Source: Streptomyces sp. Edi2
Lineage (GTDB): Bacteria; Actinomycetota; Actinomycetes; Streptomycetales; Streptomycetaceae
Assembly: GCF_040253635.1 (NCBI RefSeq)
Contig: NZ_JBEJGX010000003.1
Coordinates: 8,705,501 to 8,769,500, forward strand
Reading direction: 5' to 3'
DNA length: 64,000 nt
Shown: positions 18,266 to 26,944 of the stretch, piece after piece
Numbering within the stretch: the stretch's first letter is position 1
How the letters are laid out: each line of letters starts with the position of its first letter
Position numbers and translations under genes: made by a program
Notes under the pieces: generated by a model
What the model was told of the DNA's origin: nothing
The model's input: only the letters and a program-made list of their open reading frames with translations
Databases searched by the model: none

Positions 18266-19249
18266 TCAATGCTGCGCGTCCAGTGCGGTCAGGGTGGAGA
18301 CGAACACCGGCTTGCCCTCCTGGGAGCCGGTGACCTGGACCGTCGTGGTGGAAGGGAGCGCGGACGGGATGTGCCGGGCCACGAGGGTGCAGGGGATGCC
18401 GTGCTCGGCGTAGCGGTGGAATTCGGTGCCGAAGGCGTAGGGCACGAAGATCTGGGGCGCGGTCAGCGCCCGGGCGGCCTGCTGTGTGGCGTCGAGCAGC
18501 AGCATTCCCGGAATATGGTCATTCGCCGGATTCACCATCGCGCCATGGCCGGGCGCGATGCGCAGTTCCCAGCGGCCGGACCTGTCGGTGGGGGAGAGCA
18601 GGACATCGCTGTCCGTGGCGCTGCCGGTCAGTTGGTGCGGGACGGGTGCGGGCGGTGGGCCCAGGGCGCGGCGTGCGGCCAGCCGTTCGCCACGGATCCG
18701 GCGGTAGACGGCAGGGGAGGTGACGGCGACGTCGGAGTACCCCGTTGCGACGATCCGGCCCGCCTTGCGGATGGTCATGCTGAAGTGGCCGCTGGAGAGC
18801 GTGCCGCCCCGCAGGCGCATCCGGCTACAGGTGACATCGATCGTCAGCCGGGTGGGCCCGCTGCCAACGGCCAGGTGTTCGGGGTGGGTTGTGTACACCA
18901 GGTTGCCGAGGATGAAGTGGTGGCCGACCGGTACGCCGAGTTCGGTGTGGCACAGGAGCAGCCCCGCCTGGCGGATGGTCTCGCCGGTGAGGATGAGATG
19001 GTGGCGGCCATGCGCCGGAGTGAAGTACCGGTGGTCGTGCGGCCATTGGGCGGTCAGCGTGAAGCGGGAGTCGTCCAGCCGGCGCCATGAGGTGACCAGA
19101 ATGTCGTCGGCGACGGGCCGGTGGACGAACTCCTGGGGGACGCGGGGGCCGTGGTGATGCCCGGCGGCAGCATGGTGGTTCCCCTTCGAGCGCGTCTGAT
19201 GTGGAGCCCTGGGTTGAACCGTGCCGCTGACGTGCATCGTGTTGCTCAT
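18266..19249 (-). CDS. AfsA/ScbA-type gamma-butyrolactone synthase
   Basis: 327 residues, the length of AfsA/ScbA proteins. AfsA condenses a beta-ketoacyl-ACP (or CoA) chain with dihydroxyacetone phosphate, the committed step to A-factor-like hormones. The two repeated AfsA hot-dog domains are visible: FVHRPVADDILVTSW ... HRYFTPAHGRHHLILTGETIRQAGLLLCHTELGVPVGHHFIL and NDHIPGMLLLDATQQAARALT. The conserved HRP, ETIRQ and H(I/V)PGM(L/V)LLDA motifs are intact. Divergent from the receptor gene at 19422 with a promoter overlapping an operator-like element, as in scbA/scbR. The SDR gene follows in the same direction. Confidence 0.93.
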   Translation of the reverse strand: MSNTMHVSGTVQPRAPHQTRSKGNHHAAAGHHHGPRVPQEFVHRPVADDILVTSWRRLDDSRFTLTAQWPHDHRYFTPAHGRHHLILTGETIRQAGLLLCHTELGVPVGHHFILGNLVYTTHPEHLAVGSGPTRLTIDVTCSRMRLRGGTLSSGHFSMTIRKAGRIVATGYSDVAVTSPAVYRRIRGERLAARRALGPPPAPVPHQLTGSATDSDVLLSPTDRSGRWELRIAPGHGAMVNPANDHIPGMLLLDATQQAARALTAPQIFVPYAFGTEFHRYAEHGIPCTLVARHIPSALPSTTTVQVTGSQEGKPVFVSTLTALDAQH

Positions 19250-19292
19250 GAGTGCCCCCAGGCGTCTCTACGGGAAGAGGTGCATCGCTGTT

Positions 19293-19322
19293 AAGATACG
19301 TACCATCCGGTTTTATTTTCAA
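19293..19322 (-). promoter_or_regulatory. AfsA-gene promoter with ARE-like operator
   Basis: Read on the minus strand, TTGAAA (19322-19317) and TATCTT (19298-19293) are 18 bp apart, 44 bp before the AfsA-type start. The spacer contains AAAACCGGATGGTACG, an AT/CCGG-type imperfect palindrome resembling the autoregulatory elements bound by gamma-butyrolactone receptors. A receptor bound here would block the promoter. Confidence 0.55.
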
Positions 19323-19421
19323 TGCCGGGCGTCGAATTGCAGCAAGTGGCTGGCCCAGGGGTGAATTGAGCGGTAGCTAACTGATGCGAACATGGAAAAC
19401 ACGAGAGACAGGAGGCGTCCT

Positions 19422-20096
19422 GTGGCACAACAGGACCGCGCGATCCGGACCCGGCGACTGATTTTGGAGGCGGCCGCCGCGGTCTTTGACGACCTCGGCT
19501 ACGACCGCGCGACCATCGCCGGAGTCCTCGACCGCGCAGGCGTCACCAAGGGCGCCTTGTACTTCCACTTCGCCTCCAAGGAGCAACTCGCGCTGGCGGT
19601 GCTCGATGAGCACGTACTGGACATCGCCGTCGAGCCGCAGAAGATCAAGTTGCAGGAGTTCGTCGACGCCGGCCAGGTGCTGGCGTACCGGCTGCGCAGT
19701 GACCCGATCCAGCGCGGGGCGGCGCGGCTGGCGGTCGAACAGGGCTCCAACCACCTCGATCGCAAGCAGTCGATGCTCTCGTGGAGCGTGTTCGTGGAGG
19801 AACTGCTGACCGAGGCCAAGGACCGCGGTGAAGTGATGGAGAGCATCGTCGTGCGCGAGACCGCGGAGCTGTTCGTCGGCGCCTTCGCCGGGCTGCAGAT
19901 GATGTCCCAGGCCTTTACCAACCGGGCCGATCTCAGTCGCCGGCTGACCGTCTTCTTCGAGCACACCCTCCCTTGTATTGCGGTTCCGGCGATCCTCGCC
20001 AAACTCAACCTGGATTCTGAGCGCGGTGAACAACTCGACGCCGCCCTGCAAGGAAAGGCGTCGGCGAACGCCGGGATCGGTGCCGCCGCGAGCTGA
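19422..20096 (+). CDS. ScbR/ArpA-type gamma-butyrolactone receptor, TetR family
   Basis: 224 residues from the GTG, which has AGGAGG 6 nt upstream and gives the family's standard beginning V/MAQQDRAIRTRR. An in-frame ATG 30 nt earlier would add MENTRDRRRP and has no comparable site. The DNA-binding domain reads AAAVFDDLGYDRATIAGVLDRAGVTKGALYFHFASKEQLA (about 18-56). Trp121 in SMLSWSVFVEELL matches the Trp lining the ligand pocket in ArpA/CprB. It should repress the divergent AfsA-type gene and itself until a butyrolactone accumulates. A pseudo-receptor role is possible but the conserved Trp favours a true receptor. Confidence 0.93.
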   Translation: MAQQDRAIRTRRLILEAAAAVFDDLGYDRATIAGVLDRAGVTKGALYFHFASKEQLALAVLDEHVLDIAVEPQKIKLQEFVDAGQVLAYRLRSDPIQRGAARLAVEQGSNHLDRKQSMLSWSVFVEELLTEAKDRGEVMESIVVRETAELFVGAFAGLQMMSQAFTNRADLSRRLTVFFEHTLPCIAVPAILAKLNLDSERGEQLDAALQGKASANAGIGAAAS

Positions 20097-20690
20097 TCCG
20101 GCGCCTCGGGCCGGGGGGCGCGGCGGCCGGAAGGCGTGGGGTACCGGCAGGGGGCGGGAGGCAAAAACAAACCGCGCACGCGGTGTTGGTTGCCGAGCTG
20201 TGAAAGTGCTGTGTGTGAACGGTGCAGGTCAGAGGCGTCGTGGGGCTCCCGCGGCGCCTCTCGGCGTGGGCGGGTCGGGGGCGCGGGGAGCGGTGGGCGA
20301 GCTTCCCGGCGGCTGCCGCCCGGAAGCGTTCGGCGTCTCTGCCGGACGGAATTGTCAGTGGTGTGCTGTTCACTGGGACTCGGCGGGTTCAGCGGAGTCC
20401 GCGCGTCGCAGACGAGGCCGGGGGAGGCCCGATGAACGGGGCAAGGGGGAGTCAGGACCGGGGCGGAGTGAGGCAGATCACGGCCGCCGGGGAGAGAAGG
20501 CGGCCGGTGCCGCGGAATAGACCGCCGCGATAGAACGTTCGGCATGCACGTATCCATGGCCTGATCGTGCCGGTACCCGGGGAGACGCCCCACACCTCTC
20601 ACGCCGCTTCCCCTGCTCCGCCGCCCTCACGACGACCACCACCCCCCGCTCCCACCGACGCTCACCTCTGCCGCCCTGGAGGCCGCACGT
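20097..20690. other. non-coding stretch between the receptor gene and the exporter gene
   Basis: About 590 bp. All frames are open for long distances because of the base composition, but none has a ribosome binding site with plausible codon use. AT-richer islands at about 20160-20220 and 20340-20375 may hold promoter elements for the downstream exporter; no clear -35/-10 pair was found. Confidence 0.45.
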
Positions 20691-23132
20691 ATGACCCAGA
20701 TGACGACGGACCAGCGCCCCGGAAGGGCGGCGGGCACCGCTGCCGCGCCCCTCGTACCCGACGAGGCCGTGGGCGGCGGGCACCGCAGAAGCCGCGGCGG
20801 CATCGTCCCGGTCCTCGCCTTCTCCGGCATTGTCGTCGCGGTCATGCAGACGCTGCTGGTGCCGGTCATCAAGGACCTGCCGGTGCTGCTCAACACGGCG
20901 CCCAGCAACGCCACGTGGGTGATGACGGCCACCCTCCTCGCGGGTGCCGTCTCGACGCCCATCATGGGGCGTCTGGGCGACCTCTACGGCAAGCGGCGGA
21001 TGCTGCTCACCAGCCTGGCGGTCATGGTCGTCGGCTCGCTGGTCTGCGGCTTCACCAGCGACCTGCTCACCATGATCGTGGGCCGGGCGCTGCAGGGCTT
21101 CGCGATGGGAGCCATTCCGCTCGGCATCGGCATCATGCGCGACGAGCTGCCGCGCGAACGGCTCGGTTCGGCCATGGGCCTCATGAGCTCGTCGATCGGG
21201 GTGGGCGGCGGACTCGCGCTGCCGGCCGCGGCCCTGGTCGCCCAACACGCCAACTGGCACGCCCTGTTCTTCGGCGCCGCCGGACTCGGCGTGCTGTCGA
21301 TGCTGCTCACCTTCCTGGTCGTCCCGGAGAGCGCGGTGCGTGCCCGGGGACGCTTCGACGTGGCGGGTGCCCTCGGGCTGTCGGCGGGTCTGGTCGCCCT
21401 GCTGCTGCCCATCACGAAGGGCAGCGACTGGGGCTGGGGCTCGCCCACCACCCTCGGTCTCTTCGGCCTCGCGGCGCTGATCCTGGTGCTGTGGGGCGTG
21501 ATGGAACTGCGCATCGCCGACCCTCTGGTCGATCTGCGGACCACTGCCCGCCGCGAGGTGCTGCTGACCAACCTCGCCTCGATCACGGTCGGTGTGGCCT
21601 TCTACGCGATCTCGCTGGTGCTGCCGCAGCTGCTGCAGCTGCCCGAGTCGACCGGCTACGGCCTCGGCCGGTCCATGGTGGTGGCCGGCCTGTGCGTGGC
21701 GCCGCTGGGCCTGACGATGATGTTCGTCGCCCCGTTGTACGCGCGGATCGCCGCCCGCCGCGGACCCAAGGTCTCGCTGCTGCTCGGCATGCTGGTCATA
21801 GCGATCGGCTACGGCGCGGGCATCGGCCTGATGGACGCCCCCTGGCAGACCGTCATTATCGCGGTGGTCATCGGCGCCGGCATCGGCCTGGCGTACTCCT
21901 CGCTGCCCGCGCTGATCATCGGTGCCGTCGACCCGTCCGAGACCGGGGCGGCCAACGGTCTGAACACCCTGATGCGTTCGATCGGCACCTCGGTGTCCAG
22001 CGCCGTGATCGGTATGGTGCTGGCCCATATGTCCCAGCGCGTGGGACCGGCGACGGTGCCCACACTGGCCGGATTCCGGGTCTCCTTCCTGATCGCCACG
22101 GCCGCCGTCCTCGTCGGTGTCGTCCTGGCGTCCTTCCTGCCCTCGCCGGGTAAGGCATCCCGTCCGACCCTGGTGGGCCAGAGCTCGGACAGCGGTGTCA
22201 GCGATGACGGCGTTGACAGCGGCGTCATCAGTGGCAGCGGTGCCGGGGGCGTGGTCGCCGCTGACGCCGAGGCCGCCGCCGCGGCCGTGCCGACCACGCC
22301 GGACGTGCCGACCGCGACCGGACCGGCCGAGGTGACCACGACCGGGCCGGCCGGGACCGGGCCCGGCTTCGCAGGCCGGGTCCTGGACACCTCCGGTACC
22401 CCGATACCGGGCGCGAGCATCACCCTGATCGACCGCCAGGGGCGCCAGTCCGGCGTCACCACGGCCGACGCCGACGGGTGCTATGCGCTCGCTGCCCCCG
22501 TGGCGGACACCTACGTCCTCACGGGCGCCGCGCCCGGCCATACCCCCTATGCCGCCTCGGCCATGTACCAGGGCGAGGACGCTTCCACCCGGATCGATCT
22601 GACACTCGCGGGCACCGGCCGGCTGAGCGGTGTGCTGCTCGGGGGCCCTGAAGGCGCCCCGCTGGCCGGTGGGAGCATCGTCCTCACCGACGCCGGTGGT
22701 GAAGTGGTGAGCCGTACGGCCTCCGGCACCGACGGGAGCTGGGACCTCGCCACGGTGCCGCCGGGCCCGTACACCCTGGTGCTGAGCGCCCCCGGCCATC
22801 AGCCGCAGGCCCGTGCCGTCGAACTGTCCGGCGGCGAGCCGGATCGGCAGGACGTCCGACTGCAGCCGACCGCGACCGTCCGTGGCACGGTGCGGGGCCC
22901 GAATGGCCGGCCGCTCGGCGATGCCGCCGTGACCCTCGTCGAGGACGGCACCGTCGCGGGGCACACCGTCACCGGGCAGGACGGCGTCTTTGCCTTCGCC
23001 GACCTGAGCGGCACTCACTACACCCTCACGGCAGCCGGTTTCCCGCCGCACGCCGTCCCGATATCCCTCGCCGGCGGCGCCCACGAGATCCTTGACCTGG
23101 ACCTCGCCCAGCCGTCGGCGGCCACCCGCTGA
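20691..23132 (+). CDS. MFS drug-exporter (DHA2, 14-TM type) fused to three carboxypeptidase-regulatory-like domains
   Basis: 813 residues. Residues about 36-485 are a major facilitator exporter of the DHA2 type (TPIMGRLGDLYGKRRML loop, GRALQGFAMGAIPLGIGIMRDELP motif C region, many hydrophobic helices). After a low-complexity Ala/Thr/Pro linker (about 490-560) come three repeats of about 75-80 residues shaped like carboxypeptidase-D regulatory/Cna-B beta-sandwiches: GRVLDTSGTPIPGASITLIDRQG..., GVLLGGPEGAPLAGGSIVLTDAGG... and GTVRGPNGRPLGDAAVTLVEDG..., each ending in a D-G-x-(Y/W/F) plus YTL core. GGAGG lies 8 nt before the ATG. Substrate unknown; hormone or antibiotic export is possible given the neighbouring butyrolactone genes. 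Confidence 0.88.
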   Translation: MTQMTTDQRPGRAAGTAAAPLVPDEAVGGGHRRSRGGIVPVLAFSGIVVAVMQTLLVPVIKDLPVLLNTAPSNATWVMTATLLAGAVSTPIMGRLGDLYGKRRMLLTSLAVMVVGSLVCGFTSDLLTMIVGRALQGFAMGAIPLGIGIMRDELPRERLGSAMGLMSSSIGVGGGLALPAAALVAQHANWHALFFGAAGLGVLSMLLTFLVVPESAVRARGRFDVAGALGLSAGLVALLLPITKGSDWGWGSPTTLGLFGLAALILVLWGVMELRIADPLVDLRTTARREVLLTNLASITVGVAFYAISLVLPQLLQLPESTGYGLGRSMVVAGLCVAPLGLTMMFVAPLYARIAARRGPKVSLLLGMLVIAIGYGAGIGLMDAPWQTVIIAVVIGAGIGLAYSSLPALIIGAVDPSETGAANGLNTLMRSIGTSVSSAVIGMVLAHMSQRVGPATVPTLAGFRVSFLIATAAVLVGVVLASFLPSPGKASRPTLVGQSSDSGVSDDGVDSGVISGSGAGGVVAADAEAAAAAVPTTPDVPTATGPAEVTTTGPAGTGPGFAGRVLDTSGTPIPGASITLIDRQGRQSGVTTADADGCYALAAPVADTYVLTGAAPGHTPYAASAMYQGEDASTRIDLTLAGTGRLSGVLLGGPEGAPLAGGSIVLTDAGGEVVSRTASGTDGSWDLATVPPGPYTLVLSAPGHQPQARAVELSGGEPDRQDVRLQPTATVRGTVRGPNGRPLGDAAVTLVEDGTVAGHTVTGQDGVFAFADLSGTHYTLTAAGFPPHAVPISLAGGAHEILDLDLAQPSAATR

Positions 23133-23338
23133 CCGATGCATGCGGTGCGCGCACCTTGCTGCGTGCCGCACCCGGCTCCTTCTCCGTCCCCTCCTCGGTC
23201 CCCGTCCCCGCCCCTACTCCGGAGAGATGGCGGGGGAGGGCGGCGGCGTTCGACGACGCCGCGTGCGCACGAACGCCGACCGAGGAGCGCAGAGGCCCCG
23301 GTCCGGTTTCTGGGCTGCGCCCGGGCCCCGTGCCCCGC

Positions 23339-23872
23339 TCAGGCCTGGTATTCCGTGAGATCAATGCTGTGCACCGTCAGCGCATGGCCGTACTCCGGAT
23401 GCGTCGCCTCCCGCTCGAAGGCCATGCCGAGCTTGCGCAGGACGTTGTCCGAGGCCTCGTGGCCGAGCCGGTTGACGGCGATGACACGGTCCAGGCCGCG
23501 GTCCTGAAGGGCGAATTCCAGCACGGCCTGGGCGGCTTCGGAGGCGTAGCCCTGGCCCCAGTACTGCCGTCCGAAGCGCCAGCTGATCGCCACCTCGTGC
23601 GCCGCCTCCGGAAGGAATCCCGGTACGGACAGACCGGCGCATCCGGCCAGTTCGCCCGAGGCGAGCAATTCGACGGCGAAGATGCCGAAGCCCTCGTCGT
23701 CCCACTCCTCCTCCCACCGTTCGATCTCCTCGGCGGTCTGCTCCAGGCTCAGGGCGGAGCCGTCGCCGATCCAGCGCATGACCGCCGGGTCCGTGTTGAT
23801 GTCCGCCATGGGGGCGAGGTCGTCGTCGGTCCAGCGGCGGAGGATGAGGCGGGGGGTGCGGATCTCGGTCAT
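23339..23872 (-). CDS. GNAT-family (RimJ/RimL-like) N-acetyltransferase
   Basis: 177 residues, the usual size. Begins MTEIRTPRLILRRWTDDDLAPMADINTDPAVMRWIGDG, the hallmark of RimJ/RimL-type acetyltransferases. The acetyl-CoA binding motif is in FGRQYWGQGYASEAAQAVLEFAL (Q-G-Y-A), followed by VNRLGHEASDNVLRKLGM. It transfers an acetyl group to an amine, which may be a ribosomal protein N-terminus or a small molecule; the substrate is not predictable. The start follows a good family fit. It lies between the exporter gene (convergent) and the scar at about 24 kb. Confidence 0.9.
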   Translation of the reverse strand: MTEIRTPRLILRRWTDDDLAPMADINTDPAVMRWIGDGSALSLEQTAEEIERWEEEWDDEGFGIFAVELLASGELAGCAGLSVPGFLPEAAHEVAISWRFGRQYWGQGYASEAAQAVLEFALQDRGLDRVIAVNRLGHEASDNVLRKLGMAFEREATHPEYGHALTVHSIDLTEYQA

Positions 23873-23945
23873 GCCGCCCATCCTGTCCAATGCCAGGGCC
23901 TCGGTGGTAATCGGCAGGTGCCGTTCGCGGGCCGTGCGGCGCAGG

Positions 23946-24055
23946 TCAGTGGCCCAGCAGCTGCGCCAGGGTCTCGTCGAGTTCGGTCTGCAGGATGCGG
24001 CTCGCCGCCTCGCCGTCCCCCTCGGCGACCGCTTCGACCAGCGCCGCATGGCGGG
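23946..24055 (-). pseudogene. C-terminal remnant of a GntR/FadR-type regulator
   Basis: On the minus strand the frame ending at 23946 reads RHAALVEAVAEGDGEAASRI then LQTELDETLAQLLGH and a stop, which is the last helix pair of an FCD-type GntR regulator. Upstream of about 24055 the similarity ends abruptly and the other strand takes up a lectin frame. No start codon or DNA-binding domain is left, so this is a fragment. Confidence 0.55.
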
Positions 24056-24316
24056 CACTACTCGTACAGGTGCATCGAACCGCATGACGGCGCCTACGAC
24101 GGCGCGGGCGTGCAGCAGTGGGCGTGCAACGGCGGCTTCACTCAGCAGTGGCGCACGGTCCCCATCGGTGACGGCATCGTGGTACTCCGGCACCTCATGA
24201 GCGGCAAGTGCCTTCAGGACATGGGCCGGCCCGACGGTGAACGCCGCGAGGTCGGCCTCATGCCGTGCACCGGAGCAGACAACCAGGCTTGGCGCGCCGA
24301 GGGGCGGGATCGGTAG
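24056..24316 (+). pseudogene. C-terminal remnant of a ricin-type (beta-trefoil) lectin domain
   Basis: 86 codons to the TAG read HYSYRCIEPHDGAYDGAGVQQWACNG and on through GFTQQWRTV, GKCLQDMGRPDG and NQAWRAEGRDR. The three Q-x-W motifs and the Gly-Lys-Cys-Leu motif are typical of ricin B carbohydrate-binding domains attached to secreted streptomycete enzymes. There is no start, signal peptide or catalytic domain: the frame begins right at the end of the GntR fragment, so the 5' part was lost. Confidence 0.65.
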
Positions 24317-24350
24317 AGCCGGAGCACTTGCACGCTCTCGCCTGCGGGCC

Positions 24351-24386
24351 GGGCAGCCGGATCGTGGCAACGCGACCCGGCTGCCC
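24351..24386 (+). terminator. terminator following the lectin fragment
   Basis: GGGCAGCCGG (24351-24360) pairs with CCGGCTGCCC (24377-24386), 35 nt after the lectin stop codon. It probably ended the original lectin-enzyme transcript. Confidence 0.7.
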
Positions 24387-24454
24387 GGCTGCCTGACTGA
24401 AAGGGACAGCGGCCGCGGCGCCGCTCCGCGTCTGTCGCACCTACCGGCGCGGGA

Positions 24455-24706
24455 ATGAGCCTCTTCGAGCGCCCGCCGGGCAAACCGGGGCCGCCGGGCA
24501 AACCGGGCGCGCCGGGCCTGCCGGGGCCCGTGGGACCGGTGATCCCGGTGATCCCGGTCGACGGAACGGCCGAACCTGGCGGTGGCGTACCCGCAACTCG
24601 GGAATTCTCTGCGATTCTGGGCGACACGCCCCGCATACCGGCTGGTCACGTCGATTTCCGGGGTGACCGGCGTGCCGAGCGCTCCGGCTCGTTAGTGGTG
24701 TGTTAG
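24455..24706 (+). CDS. possible short collagen-like (Gly-X-Y) protein
   Basis: An 83-codon frame starting MSLFERPPGKPGPPGKPGAP and continuing with Gly-X-Y triplets to about residue 35, then a Val-Ile-Pro stretch and an ordinary tail. The ribosome binding site is poor. Because the DNA has a 9-bp CCN-GGN-NNN periodicity from about 24473 to 24562, the minus strand also reads as Gly-X-Y triplets (frame 24636 to 24214). Either strand, or neither, may be coding; it could be debris from a collagen-like gene. Confidence 0.3.
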   Translation: MSLFERPPGKPGPPGKPGAPGLPGPVGPVIPVIPVDGTAEPGGGVPATREFSAILGDTPRIPAGHVDFRGDRRAERSGSLVVC

Positions 24707-24723
24707 TGCCTCGTTAGCGGACC
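24691..24723 (+). promoter_or_regulatory. three GTTAG direct repeats spaced exactly 11 bp
   Basis: GTTAGTG at 24691, GTTAGTG at 24702 and GTTAGCG at 24713. Heptamers repeated every 11 bp are the hallmark of SARP-family activator sites and of the direct-repeat units in streptomycete PHO boxes. The array lies 92-124 bp before the lipoprotein gene at 24815. The heptamer itself does not match the known PhoP or SARP consensus. Confidence 0.45.
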
Positions 24724-24814
24724 GGCAGTGCCCGAGGCCACGCTGGAAGGAGCATGGGCCGGACCGTACGCACCTACGACGAGAGCTCGCACCTACCAGA
24801 CGAGGGGGACACTT

Positions 24815-25549
24815 ATGTCGCTCACCTTCAAGACTCTCGGCCGCGGCCGGCGTGTCGCCGCGGGATCGCTGATCGCCGTCGCGGCGCTGGGGCTCACCGC
24901 CTGCCAGGGTGGGCCCGACGCCACCTCGCACCCCTCGTCGGCCGCCGCACCCGCCAAGCAGAGCGGTGACGGCTCGCAGTCGGCCGGCGGCAGCAGCAAG
25001 TCGACCGGGGCGCAACCGCAGTCCTCCGCACACGGTCAGCAGTCCTCGGACTCCTCGGCGAAGACGGCCTCCCCCGGCAGCAAGCCGACGGGCAAGGCTC
25101 CGAGCGCCGCACAGTCCCAGGCCTCCGCCATGGCGGCGTCGGACCGTTGCACCGCTGACCAGATGTCGCTGCGCCTGGGCGCCTCCGACATCGGTGCGGG
25201 CAACATCCGCTATCCCCTCGTCTTCACGAACAAGGGCAAGAAGGCCTGCTCACTGCGCGGCTATCCCGGGGTCTCGCTGATCAAGCGGGACGGCTCGGCG
25301 GTCGGCAAGCCCGCCACCCGCGGAGGCGGCTCCGGTGGTGCCGTCCGGCTCCAGCCGGGGCAGAGCGCACACGCCGTGCTGCACACCCTCAACGAAGGCG
25401 TCTCGGACACCCCGTGCTGGGACCGCTCGCAGCTCGTCTTCGTCTACCCGCCCGGATCCAAGGAGCCGATGACCACGGGCAGCGCCGGTCTGCGGGTGTG
25501 CGGCGGACGGTTCGACGTGACCGCGGTGGAGGCCGGGGGACTGGGCTGA
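24815..25549 (+). CDS. lipoprotein with DUF4232-type domain
   Basis: 244 residues. The N-terminus MSLTFKTLGRGRRVAAGSLIAVAALGLTACQGG is a lipoprotein signal peptide with lipobox L-T-A-C, so the mature protein is anchored to the outer face of the membrane by its first Cys. Residues about 32-110 are a Ser/Gly/Gln/Lys-rich disordered spacer. The C-terminal domain (RCTADQMSLRLGASDIG... to LRVCGGRFDVTAVEAG) matches the DUF4232 pattern with Cys residues at its edges and centre and no known activity. Start chosen at the ATG just before the signal peptide, with GAGGGGG upstream. Closed by a terminator at 25568-25607. Confidence 0.87.
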   Translation: MSLTFKTLGRGRRVAAGSLIAVAALGLTACQGGPDATSHPSSAAAPAKQSGDGSQSAGGSSKSTGAQPQSSAHGQQSSDSSAKTASPGSKPTGKAPSAAQSQASAMAASDRCTADQMSLRLGASDIGAGNIRYPLVFTNKGKKACSLRGYPGVSLIKRDGSAVGKPATRGGGSGGAVRLQPGQSAHAVLHTLNEGVSDTPCWDRSQLVFVYPPGSKEPMTTGSAGLRVCGGRFDVTAVEAGGLG

Positions 25550-25567
25550 CACCGTTGTACGGCGACA

Positions 25568-25607
25568 CGGGAGCCGGGCGGCCGCGAGGGTGGTCACCCG
25601 GCTCCCG
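25568..25607 (+). terminator. terminator of the lipoprotein gene
   Basis: CGGGAGCCGGG (25568-25578) pairs perfectly with 25597-25607, 18 nt after the stop codon. It isolates the hydrogenase operon from upstream transcription. Confidence 0.85.
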
Positions 25608-25718
25608 TGCGTTCTCCGGCGGGGCGGCGTCCCGCGGCGGGCCGGGCGCCGGGACGGTTCACCACAACGGCCCCTTGTGACCGCCCCGCCACTCCGGATC
25701 GGTGTTACCAAGGTGGAT

Positions 25719-25744
25719 GGAAGCCTTGAATGAGTGCTTTCGTT
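25719..25744 (+). promoter_or_regulatory. candidate hydrogenase promoter, sigma-R-like
   Basis: GGAAG (25719-25723) and GTT (25742-25744) are separated by exactly 18 bp, close to the SigR consensus GGAAT-N18/19-GTT of Streptomyces. A start about 7-10 bp further would leave a leader of some 15-20 nt before hhyS. The last base of the -35 motif deviates, and no good housekeeping promoter was found in the 160-bp gap. Confidence 0.35.
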
Positions 25745-25769
25745 GCATATCTGCCGAGGAGCCATCCCC

Positions 25770-26858
<1,089 letters not shown>

Positions 26859-26944
26859 GCGCACCCCGCCCGTAGCCGTCCGGCTCCTTCCGGACCTCCG
26901 TCCGACCTCACTTCCGCGCGCAACAGAAGGGCACGGCACTCACG

